Source: CAYSWF01 sp964562905 (GTDB taxonomy: Bacteria; Patescibacteriota; Andersenbacteria; UBA10190). Taken from it: 64,000 nucleotides of DNA. Both the position numbers and the translations under genes were made by a program. Location: NCBI GenBank assembly GCA_964562905.1, contig CAZLVG010000001.1, forward strand, positions 1 through 64,000, read 5' to 3'. Below are positions 1 to 7,589 of this stretch, piece after piece. How positions within the stretch are numbered: the first letter of the stretch is position 1; the number at the start of each line of letters is the position of its first letter. The notes under the pieces are model-generated. The model saw only the letters and a list, made by a program, of their open reading frames with translations. It ran no database searches and was not told the DNA's origin.

Positions 1-1
1 C

Positions 2-709
2 AAAAAATGCATTGACGCGATACTGGGACCAGCGGTTTCAGCCGGCCTGCCCGTCGTCTCCGGCCTGGCTTACGGCATAGATTCACTGGCGCATCATCTG
101 TGCCTCAAGCGCGACGTGCCTACCGTAGCGGTGCTGGCATCTGGGCTTGACGAGGCCTCGGTCTACCCCAGGGTGCACTTAAAGCTTATGCGCCAGATTA
201 TTGCCGCGGGCGGCGCTGTCGTGTCGGAATATCCCCCCGGCACTCCTCCCTTAGCCGGCCGTTTTCCAGAACGCAACCGCATTATAGCGGGACTGGCTCA
301 GGCTACCGTAGTCATGCAAGCTGCCCGCAAATCGGGCTCCTTAATAACTGCCCGCCTGGCTTTGGAATCGGGGCGGGAAGTGCTGGCCGTACCGGGAGCC
401 GTAGGAGATCCCCTGTCCGAAGGCACTAATTTCTTGATAAAAAACGGGGCCACTCCCGTAACTTGTCCCGAGGATATCACTGACCTGTTTGGCCTAAAAA
501 CAGGGACGGCGGCCGACTATCAGGCCACGTCCAAACTTAGCGCCGAACAGGAAACCGTAGTGTCCGCTTTGGGCAACGAGCCGCTTCACGTCGACCAGTT
601 GGCGAATAAAATAAAAATGCTCCCTTCGTCGCTGGCCGTTACCTTGACGGAGCTGGAACTGCTCGGCGTAGCGGAAAACATCGGCGGCTTGCGGTACGTT
701 AGGAAGTGA
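2..709 (+). CDS. dprA: DNA processing protein DprA/Smf, 3' part (5' end outside window)
   Basis: DprA binds incoming single-stranded DNA and loads RecA during natural transformation. The frame is open from base 2, so the gene starts before the window; about 235 residues are visible. They include the Rossmann-type motif SGLAYGIDSLAH, then the conserved block ERNRIIAGLA and the SGSLITARLALE stretch that belong to the DNA-binding core. The last ~60 residues (EQETVVSALG to the end) look like the C-terminal winged helix usual for the family. The first in-frame ATG-type start inside the window lies after the conserved motif, so it is not the true start. topA follows on the same strand after a 412-bp gap, the common bacterial order dprA-topA. 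Confidence 0.93.
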   Translation, partial: KKCIDAILGPAVSAGLPVVSGLAYGIDSLAHHLCLKRDVPTVAVLASGLDEASVYPRVHLKLMRQIIAAGGAVVSEYPPGTPPLAGRFPERNRIIAGLAQATVVMQAARKSGSLITARLALESGREVLAVPGAVGDPLSEGTNFLIKNGATPVTCPEDITDLFGLKTGTAADYQATSKLSAEQETVVSALGNEPLHVDQLANKIKMLPSSLAVTLTELELLGVAENIGGLRYVRK

Positions 710-948
710 TTTATTCCTGCCTGCCCTAAGGCAAGCAAAACCCCAAACCCAGACTTGCGCAAACTCCAAAAAAACACAAAATGCCAAAGCACCAAAACAC
801 AGGCCTAGCCATCCGATCAGTGACGGTGTTTGCGCTGGGGAAGCTGGTGTTTGGAAAGTTGTCGGGGATTTGCCTGCCTGCCGCGCCCGCGCTTAAAAGA
901 CTAAATCGCTTTTCACAGAGCGCACTTGACTAAATATTGCCTTACCCC

Positions 949-978
949 TTAACTGGCAGCTAGTATCAGAACTATAAT
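949..978 (+). promoter_or_regulatory. Candidate sigma-70 promoter of topA
   Basis: TTAACT at 949-954 and a perfect TATAAT at 973-978 are separated by 18 bp. Transcription would begin near 985, leaving a ~135-nt leader containing the repeat element. It is a prediction from sequence match only; a second AT-rich stretch (TATATATA) at the right end of the repeat could serve instead. Confidence 0.4.
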
Positions 979-990
979 TTGCCATATTAT

Positions 991-1104
991 AGATGTCACA
1001 TTATGTCATGCCGCTCTGCAAATAAACGGATGGCGCGGGTGGGGGTGCGGGGCCGTGATAAGGACGCGCTAATAAGCATAGTGGCGTGGCATAACGTTAC
1101 CTCT
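991..1104 (+). repeat. 114-bp terminal-inverted-repeat element, copy 1
   Basis: Left end agatgtcacattatgtcatg and right end gtggcgtggcataacgttac plus ctct are imperfect inverted repeats of about 24 bp. The interior is GC-rich (aataaacggatggcgcgggt). It is closely similar to copies at 3381-3494 and 55835-55949 (same orientation), 62839-62952 (opposite) and the degenerate copy at 8957-9084. It contains no coding frame. Here it sits 18 bp upstream of the topA start codon. Confidence 0.85.
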
Positions 1105-1121
1105 ATATATACGTAATACCT

Positions 1122-3335
1122 ATGAAGCTAGTAATCGTAGAGTCTCCCGCCAAGGCTAAAACTATCAAGAAATACTTGGGGCCGGGCTTTGAGGTTAAAA
1201 GTAGCTACGGCCACGTGCGCGATTTGCCCAAGAAGAACTTGGGGGTGGATACAGCGGGCAACTTCACGCCCAACTACGTCGTACCCCCTCAAGCAAGGAA
1301 AAACGTATCGGCTCTAAAAAAAGCAGCCCAAAAGGCCAACGAGATCTACTTCGCCACCGACGAAGACCGCGAAGGGGAAGCGATCGCCTGGCACCTAAAA
1401 GAGCTTCTGCAAACTCCGGACGACCGAGCTAAGCGGATCACTTTCGACGAGATAACCCAAAACGCCATCAAAGAGGCTATCTCCCATCCGCGCGGTATAG
1501 ACATTAACCGCGTAGACGCTCAGCAGGCACGCCGTATTCTTGACCGCTTAGTGGGTTATGAGCTCTCGCCCTTGTTGTGGAAGAAAGTGCGCCGCGGCCT
1601 TTCAGCCGGACGCGTCCAGTCCGTAGCCGTCCGTCTGATTGTGGAGCGCGAGGAAGAGATAAACGCTTTTAAACCACAGGAATACTGGACCCTGCTGGCC
1701 CGCCTGGAGCACAAGAACAAGCATTTTGATGCTTCTTTGCGAATAAAAGATGGCAAGAAAATTCCCAAACTGGGCATCAGGAATAAAAAAAATATGGACA
1801 GCATACTGGCGGGTCTTAAAGATAAAACCTACACCGTAACTAAAGTCGAGAAGAAAAAAAGCAAAAGAACCCCTCCACCGCCCTTCATTACCAGCACCTT
1901 GCAGCAAGCAGCAGCGCATCAGCTTGGATTTACCGGCAAAAGAACGATGGTGACAGCGCAGCAGCTGTACGAAGGCATAAGCTTGGGCAGTGAAGGGCCC
2001 CAGGGCCTTATCACCTACATGAGAACCGATTCTACCAACCTGGCCGCTGAAGCGACGGCCAAGGCCAGGCAGACAATAACGCGCCTGTTCGGACCGGAAT
2101 ATGCCATATCCTCACCCCGTGTTTTTAGGAAGAAGGCTAAAGGTGCCCAGGAAGCTCACGAGGCTATACGGCCCACAGACCCCTCCCTGACACCGGATGA
2201 GACAGCCACCCACCTATCAAAAGATCAGTCAAAGCTGTACCGCCTTATCTGGCAGCGCCTGATAGCCTCTCAGATGGCCGAGGCCCGGCTTAACAAGGTC
2301 AGCGCCGACATCGCGGCCGGCTCTTTTATTTTCAGAGCTACCGGCAGCACGGTTGAATTCGACGGTTATGTCAAGGCGCTGGGAGCCAAAGCGGCCTTTA
2401 AGGAAACCGTTTTGCCGAAGCTGGAAAAAGGAGACACCCCGCAGCTTCAGGAACTGCTTCCGGAACAACACTTTACCCAGCCGCCTCCCCGATATTCAGA
2501 GGCAACGCTGGTTAAAGCCCTGGAAGAACACGGTATAGGCCGTCCCAGCACATACGCTCCCACCATTGACACTATCCAGCGCAGAGATTACGTCATCAAA
2601 AACGAAGATAAAAAATTTCAACCGACCGAGGTGGGCGCTTTAGTAACCAACCTCCTGAAAGAACATTTCCCGGATATAGTTGATACCAAATTCACCGCCG
2701 GTATGGAAAATGACCTAGACCTGGTTGCGGCCGGTGATAAACAGTGGCAGCCCGTTATCAGGTCTTTTTATGAGCCATTTCACGCCAACTTAGAAAAAAA
2801 GGAGCGTGAGATAAACAAGAAGGAGTTGACTCAGGAGAAAACGGGTGAATCCTGCCCGGAGTGCGGAGGAGAGCTGGCTATCAAGCTAGGCCGTTTCGGC
2901 AAGTTCAAGGCTTGTACCGGATTTCCCGAGTGCAAATACACCGAGCCCGTAGGCGAAGAAAAGGAACTGCAACAACAGAACAATAATGAAGTCTGTCCCG
3001 ACTGCGGTCGGCAGCTGGTGGTCAGACGAGGCCGCTTCGGTCCCTTCATGGGCTGTTCAGGTTACCCAGACTGCAAACACATCAAAAAGATAGAGAAATC
3101 CACCGGCGTACTTTGCCCCCAATGCAACCAGGGGGAAATCGTCGAAAAAACCTCCCGGCGAGGCCGCCTTTTCTACGCCTGCAATCAGTACCCGCACTGC
3201 AAAAACGCCTTTGCCAACAAGCCCACGGGCCACCAATGCCCGCAGTGTGGCAGTTTGTTAGTAAGCGGAGCTCAAAACACCGTCCGCTGCTCCGACAAGC
3301 AGTGCCAGTTTCAAAACCCCGGCAACTCTACCTAA
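1122..3335 (+). CDS. topA: DNA topoisomerase I
   Basis: Type IA topoisomerase that relaxes negative supercoils. The 737-aa protein opens with the Toprim domain (KLVIVESPAKAKTIKKYLG at residues 2-20, and the acidic FATDEDREGEAIAWHL near residue 77). The catalytic tyrosine lies in the motif ITYMRTDSTNL (Tyr about residue 299). The C-terminus carries four Cys4 zinc-ribbon repeats (CPECGG, CPDCGR, CPQCNQ, CPQCGS), a usual bacterial arrangement. Length fits the family. The ATG start is supported by the conserved MKLVIVESP N-terminus. The gene is flanked on both sides by the same repeat element in direct orientation and converges with parB. Confidence 0.97.
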   Translation: MKLVIVESPAKAKTIKKYLGPGFEVKSSYGHVRDLPKKNLGVDTAGNFTPNYVVPPQARKNVSALKKAAQKANEIYFATDEDREGEAIAWHLKELLQTPDDRAKRITFDEITQNAIKEAISHPRGIDINRVDAQQARRILDRLVGYELSPLLWKKVRRGLSAGRVQSVAVRLIVEREEEINAFKPQEYWTLLARLEHKNKHFDASLRIKDGKKIPKLGIRNKKNMDSILAGLKDKTYTVTKVEKKKSKRTPPPPFITSTLQQAAAHQLGFTGKRTMVTAQQLYEGISLGSEGPQGLITYMRTDSTNLAAEATAKARQTITRLFGPEYAISSPRVFRKKAKGAQEAHEAIRPTDPSLTPDETATHLSKDQSKLYRLIWQRLIASQMAEARLNKVSADIAAGSFIFRATGSTVEFDGYVKALGAKAAFKETVLPKLEKGDTPQLQELLPEQHFTQPPPRYSEATLVKALEEHGIGRPSTYAPTIDTIQRRDYVIKNEDKKFQPTEVGALVTNLLKEHFPDIVDTKFTAGMENDLDLVAAGDKQWQPVIRSFYEPFHANLEKKEREINKKELTQEKTGESCPECGGELAIKLGRFGKFKACTGFPECKYTEPVGEEKELQQQNNNEVCPDCGRQLVVRRGRFGPFMGCSGYPDCKHIKKIEKSTGVLCPQCNQGEIVEKTSRRGRLFYACNQYPHCKNAFANKPTGHQCPQCGSLLVSGAQNTVRCSDKQCQFQNPGNST

Positions 3336-3380
3336 GAAACACCAGCCCACCCGCCTACCATGGCTTGCGGGTGCAGGTAT

Positions 3381-3494
3381 AGCTATCACATTACGCCATG
3401 CCGCTCTGCAAATAAACGGGTGGCGCGGGCGGGGGGTGCGGGGCCGCGATAAGGACGCGCTAATAAGCATAGCGGCCTTGCAAATGTTGCCTCT
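3381..3494 (+). repeat. 114-bp terminal-inverted-repeat element, copy 2
   Basis: Begins agctatcacattacgccatg and ends gttgcctct; interior aataaacgggtggcgcgggc is nearly the same as copy 1. It lies between the convergent topA and parB genes and in direct orientation to copy 1, so the two copies bracket topA. A T-run (ctttttttaa, about 3508-3517) follows downstream, so it may also help terminate topA transcription; that is inference. Confidence 0.85.
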
Positions 3495-3528
3495 ATATTA
3501 TCTCCGCTTTTTTTAATTACCCGGCCCT

Positions 3529-4950
3529 TTACACGTCATCCTCTCCCTGCGGCAGCGGCTTGGTGCCCAACAAACGTCCCAACAACTCATTGACATCGCC
3601 CCGGCTATAACACCTGAACCTTATTTCGTAATGGTTCTTCTCCGGGCTGAAACTGACACGGGCATTATATCCGTAGCGGTCTTCCAACTCTCCACTGTAT
3701 TTGGACTCAAAAGGAGTACGGCCGCCCCGGCTGCGGCGGGCGGAGTCGTCCACCTCCATAGCTCTCTGAATACGCCTGGCTCGCGTCTCCGCCTTGCGCA
3801 CAGTCAGTCCTTCAGCTACCAGATGGGAATAAAAGCGTTTTTGTTTCTCTTCGTCGGGAATCATAAGTATGGCCCGGGCGTGACCGGCCGAAATCACGCC
3901 GTCAGTCAGTCCCTGGCGAATAACTTTCGGCAACTGCAATACGCGTAGCATATTAGTAATGCTGACCCGGCTGCGCCCGATACGCTCTCCTATTTCATGA
4001 TGCGTCATGCCGTACTCATCGCACAACCGTTTATACGCCATTGCCTCCTCCACGGGATTCAAGTTTTCCCGCTGAATATTCTCTATCAGGGCCATTTCCA
4101 GCCGCGTGGAGTCCTCCCCCACCCCCCGGCGCACCACGCAGGGTACGCGCTCCCAGCCCAACTGCTGGGCAGCTTTTAACCTTCTCTCACCGGCCACCAG
4201 CTGATATTTATCACCATGCCTCCTGACCACCAGCGGCTGCAAAATGCCGTGCTGGGCGATAGAATCCATCAGCTCCTGCATCTCCGCTTTATCAAAGTGC
4301 CGCCGCGGCTGGGTAGGATTGGTTTCTATGTCCCTAATTATCACGCTCCGCACCTTCTCCTCGTGCTTATCCCAGGCAGCGCCCTTCCTATCCTCCGAGC
4401 TGACCACGTTATCAAGCAGCTCTTCATCCGGCTGCCGCGCGCTGCCGGCCGGGGTGCCTTCACCCTCTTTTTCCCGCTCTTCCCCTCCTCCGGAAGTTTC
4501 CTCTTCCTCGCCGCCATCCACGGTCAAAGGGGTTACTAACGGTTGTTTGGGCCGTAATGTTTTCTCTTCTTCCGCTCCCGCTTCCGTTCCGCTGTCCTCC
4601 TTCTCTTCCTCCTTCGTCCGCGTCTGCACGTCCTGCATCTTACGTTTCGCCGGACTGGACTTTCCCGACCGGACGGAAGTCCCGTCTCTTGCCTCGCTCT
4701 CCGCTTGCCCTGACGCCGGGGACGAATCCTCGCCCACCACGCTTACCCTCTGTCCTGCGCCTTTCTTATTAGCAGCAGCTTCCCCCTCTCCACCGTTCTC
4801 CTCTCCACCAGTGTGTCCGCTGCCGGCCGCGTCATTTGTCCGTAGCTCCTTTTCCTCTTCCTCAAGGCGATCCACTACGTCATCGGCGCTGTCCACGCCC
4901 AGCCTGGGAATAAGAGACTTAAGTCCTCCTTTGAACATTCTTTTTCTCAT
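3529..4950 (-). CDS. parB: Chromosome partitioning protein ParB with long acidic linker
   Basis: ParB binds parS sites and spreads as a CTP-dependent clamp for chromosome segregation. The 473-aa protein has a conserved N-terminal patch (MFKGGLKSLIPRLG), then about 180 residues of Glu/Gly/Ser-rich low-complexity sequence, then the ParB/Sulfiredoxin domain (NPTQPRRHFD about 211-220; GERRLKAAQQLGW near 254) and the helix-turn-helix core (HHEIGERIGRSRVSITNMLR). Typical chromosomal ParB is about 280-300 aa, so the extra length is the linker. The start overlaps the parA stop by 4 bp (ATGA); an internal ATG four codons later is an alternative. No canonical parS (TGTTTCACGTGAAACA) was seen. Confidence 0.95.
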   Translation of the reverse strand: MRKRMFKGGLKSLIPRLGVDSADDVVDRLEEEEKELRTNDAAGSGHTGGEENGGEGEAAANKKGAGQRVSVVGEDSSPASGQAESEARDGTSVRSGKSSPAKRKMQDVQTRTKEEEKEDSGTEAGAEEEKTLRPKQPLVTPLTVDGGEEEETSGGGEEREKEGEGTPAGSARQPDEELLDNVVSSEDRKGAAWDKHEEKVRSVIIRDIETNPTQPRRHFDKAEMQELMDSIAQHGILQPLVVRRHGDKYQLVAGERRLKAAQQLGWERVPCVVRRGVGEDSTRLEMALIENIQRENLNPVEEAMAYKRLCDEYGMTHHEIGERIGRSRVSITNMLRVLQLPKVIRQGLTDGVISAGHARAILMIPDEEKQKRFYSHLVAEGLTVRKAETRARRIQRAMEVDDSARRSRGGRTPFESKYSGELEDRYGYNARVSFSPEKNHYEIRFRCYSRGDVNELLGRLLGTKPLPQGEDDV

Positions 4951-5711
4951 GAATATAAATTTAATAATTCTTCTGAAAGATACTGATAAGCTTTAGCCCC
5001 GCGGGACCTGCCCGCGTAGTTAATTATACACTGCCCCGCGCTGGGCGCCTCCGCCAGCTCCGTATTGCGCGGAATAACGCTTTCAAACACGTGGCCGGGA
5101 AAGGTCTTGCGCACTTGGCGCACCACTTTTCTGGCCATAGACACTCTCCTGTCATACATAGTCAGTAGCGCCCCTAAAACCTGCAGCCGGGGGTTTAGGT
5201 GCGACCGCACCAGCTCCACCGTCTGCAAGAGCTGCTCCAGGCCTTCCAGCGCCAGATATTCGCACTGCACGGGTATGAGCAAACGATCGGCCGCCACCAA
5301 GCCATTAATGGTCAGCAAACCCAGGCTGGGAGGACAATCCACCAGGATAAATTCAAAATGATCCTTCAACGGCTTAAGAGCCCGGCGCAGCCGATATTCC
5401 CGGTAAGGCCGCTGCATCAGCTCTATAGCCGCGCCGGCTAAGTTAGGAGTGGAAGCTATCAGATTAAGATTCTGAACAGCGGTGGGCTGCAGGGCCCGCA
5501 AAGCACTCTCCTGGCCCGTCAGCACCTCGTACAAAGTGACAGACTCGGCCGACAGCCGCACCCCTACCCCGGTAGTAGCGTTAGCCTGCGGATCCAGGTC
5601 AATGACCACGGTGGGATAGCCGGCTGCCGCTAAGTAGCCACCCAAATTAACGCTGGTGGTCGTTTTGCCCACGCCCCCCTTCTGATTAGTGATGGCTACC
5701 ACTTCCGCCAT
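4947..5711 (-). CDS. parA: Chromosome partitioning ATPase ParA
   Basis: Walker-type ParA/Soj ATPase that works with ParB to position the chromosome. The 254-aa protein begins MAEVVAITNQKGGVGKTTT, containing the deviant Walker A box with its signature lysine (KGGVGKTT), followed by DLDPQANATTG and the Walker B-like block FILVDCPPSLGLLT. Length is normal. It is first in a parA-parB operon with a 4-bp overlap. The upstream 529-bp gap carries AT-rich stretches such as TATATT close to the start, which may contain its promoter. Confidence 0.97.
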   Translation of the reverse strand: MAEVVAITNQKGGVGKTTTSVNLGGYLAAAGYPTVVIDLDPQANATTGVGVRLSAESVTLYEVLTGQESALRALQPTAVQNLNLIASTPNLAGAAIELMQRPYREYRLRRALKPLKDHFEFILVDCPPSLGLLTINGLVAADRLLIPVQCEYLALEGLEQLLQTVELVRSHLNPRLQVLGALLTMYDRRVSMARKVVRQVRKTFPGHVFESVIPRNTELAEAPSAGQCIINYAGRSRGAKAYQYLSEELLNLYS

Positions 5712-5867
5712 GGCTACGAAGAGAAGGAATTTGCCGCTATATTAATCAGCATACTGCTATTATTGTAATATAACTGCCGGCTTTTACACAACAACCCTTT
5801 CAGTAAGCGCTTTTCCACAAGAAGGACAGCTACAAAGCTTGGCAACTATTCCTATCTCCTTGCGATC

Positions 5868-5906
5868 AGTAATTCGTAACTCGTAACTCGTAATTCGTAA
5901 TTCGTA
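5868..5906. repeat. Degenerate 8-bp tandem repeat (AATTCGTAACTCGTAA type)
   Basis: Consecutive units of the form TCGTAACT/TCGTAATT, about four to five copies. The same motif in the opposite orientation occurs at 42255-42284 and 63021-63050, all intergenic, so it is a dispersed simple repeat of this genome. Confidence 0.7.
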
Positions 5907-5939
5907 AAAAAAACTTCCTTGATTTTCCCCTCCCTTGAT

Positions 5940-6140
5940 CATTACTATCTACACATCTTATGACTATGTTGAGCCACTACAGCCATATTGAGGTAAATCG
6001 GTTAATCCAGATGTTTTAAGAACGCTTAATTAAGGCAAGATTACATACGCCTTGTTTAAGCGAATAACGTTTCTCTGCTCTATAATTGGCCTAACAGTAG
6101 CTTTGTTATGCCTCCTAATAGACTTGTGTAGATAGTAATG
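5940..6140. mobile_element. MITE-like element with 16-bp terminal inverted repeats and 8-bp target duplication
   Basis: The ends are perfect inverted repeats: cattactatctacaca at 5940-5955 and its complement at 6125-6140. Directly outside both ends lies the same 8-bp direct repeat cccttgat (5932-5939 and 6141-6148), as expected for a target-site duplication. The 201-bp interior has no coding frame and contains a weaker nested inverted repeat (cgcttaattaaggc ... gccttgtttaagcg). It is AT-rich. This is the structure of a non-autonomous transposon; the mobilising transposase family is unknown, and several IS families make 8-bp duplications. Confidence 0.8.
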
Positions 6141-6240
6141 CCCTTGATGGGGGAATTTAAGGGGAGAAAATTAGGGAGCAGTTATCCGGTATTTCCTTGC
6201 TAGTTAGCTCTTTTAATGTAAGCTATCATACTTGCATGCG

Positions 6241-6327
6241 GCCGCGGTGACGGAATTGGCAGACGTGATGGCCTCAAAAGCCATTGGGAGCAATCCCGTG
6301 AGAGTTCGAGTCTCTCCCGCGGCACCA
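6241..6327 (+). tRNA. tRNA-Leu (anticodon CAA)
   Basis: Acceptor stem GCCGCGG (6241-6247) pairs with CCGCGGC (6317-6323); anticodon stem ATGGC/GCCAT encloses loop CTCAAAA, giving anticodon CAA, which reads UUG. There is a long variable arm (tgggagcaatcccgtg), as expected for a class II tRNA, and a T arm with loop TTCGAGT. CCA is encoded at 6325-6327. It converges with the MFS gene downstream. Confidence 0.95.
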
Positions 6328-6402
6328 GTTGGATAAGTTCACCCCGACAAGGCGGCCGGGTGCCGCCGGGCGGGGGCGAAAGTCTTCCGCCGGACGTCAT
6401 AC

Positions 6403-7554
6403 CTATAAGAACACATACATCAGCACCAGGGCCGCGGCTAAAAGCCAGGCTATGGTAAAACCGGTGAAAGGCAGCACCGTGGCAAAAACGGCCACCAGGA
6501 CCAGTGCCACCACGCCTTTGGAAACAGCCAGCGCCATCTCCAGCGCCACCACGTACTGCAAAGCCCCGACTTGCCTCCCCTGCTTATACAGCCGGTACCA
6601 CATGGGGATCCTAATGCCTATGAAGGCCGTTTTTGACAGGGTGTCCGTCAGTAAAACTCTAAGCGGGGTGGAAGATACAGGACGAAACAGATAGCCCAGT
6701 ATCATGAAAGGCATGTGCATCCTTATAATATTCTTCCTGGAAAAGCGGTCACTTATCTCACCGACAAAGAAGCCCACCAACATCATTACCAACACGTTCA
6801 GGGAAGCCACCAGGCCCAACCGCGCCGCGCCGCCTAGAATAATGAACATGAAAATGGGCCAGAGTACCATATCAATCAGATTTTCTCCCCACCCTATCAT
6901 GGTCAGCACCATCTTACGGTGCCGGGGGGAAGCGATAATACGCCAAGGAGTGCCGTAGTTAAACTTCAGGCGGCGGTAATCCTCTTTGGTACGCAGCAGC
7001 GGGAACACGGCTAATAAGGCCAGGCAGGCGGCGGCCACAAACAACACCGGAAAACCGAAATGAGCGGCGATCAGACCGCCGGCCAGCGGGCCCAGCACTC
7101 CCGCGCCCCTGCTTAGCGCGTACAACCAGGACAGTTCCGTCCCTTGGTTGTTCGCTTCGCTAAACAGGCAGACTTCGGTGTGGTAGGCCGGCCAGTAAAA
7201 CAGCTTGAACAAAGTCAGTAATATCCAGGCGACCCAAAACAATCCCGGCAGCCACGGCAGCGAGGCCAGCGTCAGAAAATAAATAACAAAAAGGGGCATG
7301 GCAAGGGAAAGCGAGCGTTCCGATCCGAACCGGCCCACGAATTTCCCTCCCAGCGGCATGAGGACCGCGTACAGGGCGTAGTGAAGGGCGTAATAAAAAG
7401 CTATCTTGGACAGGGTAATACCCTCTTGGTAAAAAAAGACTGGCTCAAAGATCAGTATCAGCGCGCTGGCAAACGAAAAAAGAACAGTAAACGCGTACAG
7501 CTCTTTCATTTCCCGTCTGGGCCTGACAGCGAACAGCCGGTAAAAAATGTTCAT
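6403..7554 (-). CDS. MFS-type transporter
   Basis: Multi-pass inner-membrane protein of 383 aa with 11-12 hydrophobic segments. The loop sequence GGKFVGRFGSERS after the second segment resembles the major facilitator loop 2-3 signature (GxxxDRxGxR-like), and the repeated layout (GEISDRFSRKNIIR in the second half) supports two MFS halves. Substrate cannot be deduced. It is divergent from ugd with only 35 bp between the starts. A TATACT box lies 8 nt before the ATG, suggesting a leaderless mRNA. Confidence 0.75.
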   Translation of the reverse strand: MNIFYRLFAVRPRREMKELYAFTVLFSFASALILIFEPVFFYQEGITLSKIAFYYALHYALYAVLMPLGGKFVGRFGSERSLSLAMPLFVIYFLTLASLPWLPGLFWVAWILLTLFKLFYWPAYHTEVCLFSEANNQGTELSWLYALSRGAGVLGPLAGGLIAAHFGFPVLFVAAACLALLAVFPLLRTKEDYRRLKFNYGTPWRIIASPRHRKMVLTMIGWGENLIDMVLWPIFMFIILGGAARLGLVASLNVLVMMLVGFFVGEISDRFSRKNIIRMHMPFMILGYLFRPVSSTPLRVLLTDTLSKTAFIGIRIPMWYRLYKQGRQVGALQYVVALEMALAVSKGVVALVLVAVFATVLPFTGFTIAWLLAAALVLMYVFL

Positions 7555-7562
7555 TGCCGTCT

Positions 7563-7570
7563 AGTATAAC
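7563..7570. promoter_or_regulatory. Overlapping divergent -10 boxes (MFS gene and ugd)
   Basis: The sequence AGTATAAC reads TATAAC on the plus strand (7565-7570, toward ugd, 19 nt before its ATG) and TGTTATACT, an extended -10, on the minus strand (7563-7568, 8 nt before the transporter ATG). Two promoters thus share one AT-rich core in the 35-bp divergent gap. Prediction only. Confidence 0.45.
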
Positions 7571-7589
7571 ATTCTGCTAACTTAACCCC

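Larger units (their letters stand above)
710..1121. other. dprA-topA intergenic region (412 bp)
   Basis: No coding frame here looks real. The left part is A/C-rich and unremarkable. A candidate promoter lies at 949-978, and a 114-bp terminal-inverted-repeat element occupies 991-1104, so the topA transcript would carry that element in its 5' leader. Confidence 0.7.
5712..6240. other. parA-tRNA-Leu intergenic region (529 bp)
   Basis: No convincing gene. It is clearly AT-richer than its surroundings. It holds a short tandem repeat (5868-5906) and a 201-bp mobile element with target-site duplication (5940-6140). A DnaA-box-like TTTTCCACA near 5813 is isolated and is not taken as an origin. Confidence 0.75.

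Noticed and set aside
4244..4996. Plus-strand 250-codon open frame, Ser-rich
   Set aside because: Antisense to the low-complexity acidic linker of parB; its composition is a mirror of that region.
5868..5906. CRISPR array
   Set aside because: Units are 8 bp with no unique spacers and no cas genes are present anywhere in the window.
5712..6240. Replication origin near parAB
   Set aside because: Only a single DnaA-box-like TTTTCCACA is visible here, and one TTATCCACA near 11330; no cluster, no parS and no dnaA/dnaN in the window.
6200..6400. Minus-strand open frame of 66 codons over the tRNA
   Set aside because: It is antisense to tRNA-Leu and its RERLELSRDCSQ-type sequence is the usual by-product of reading a tRNA T arm backwards.
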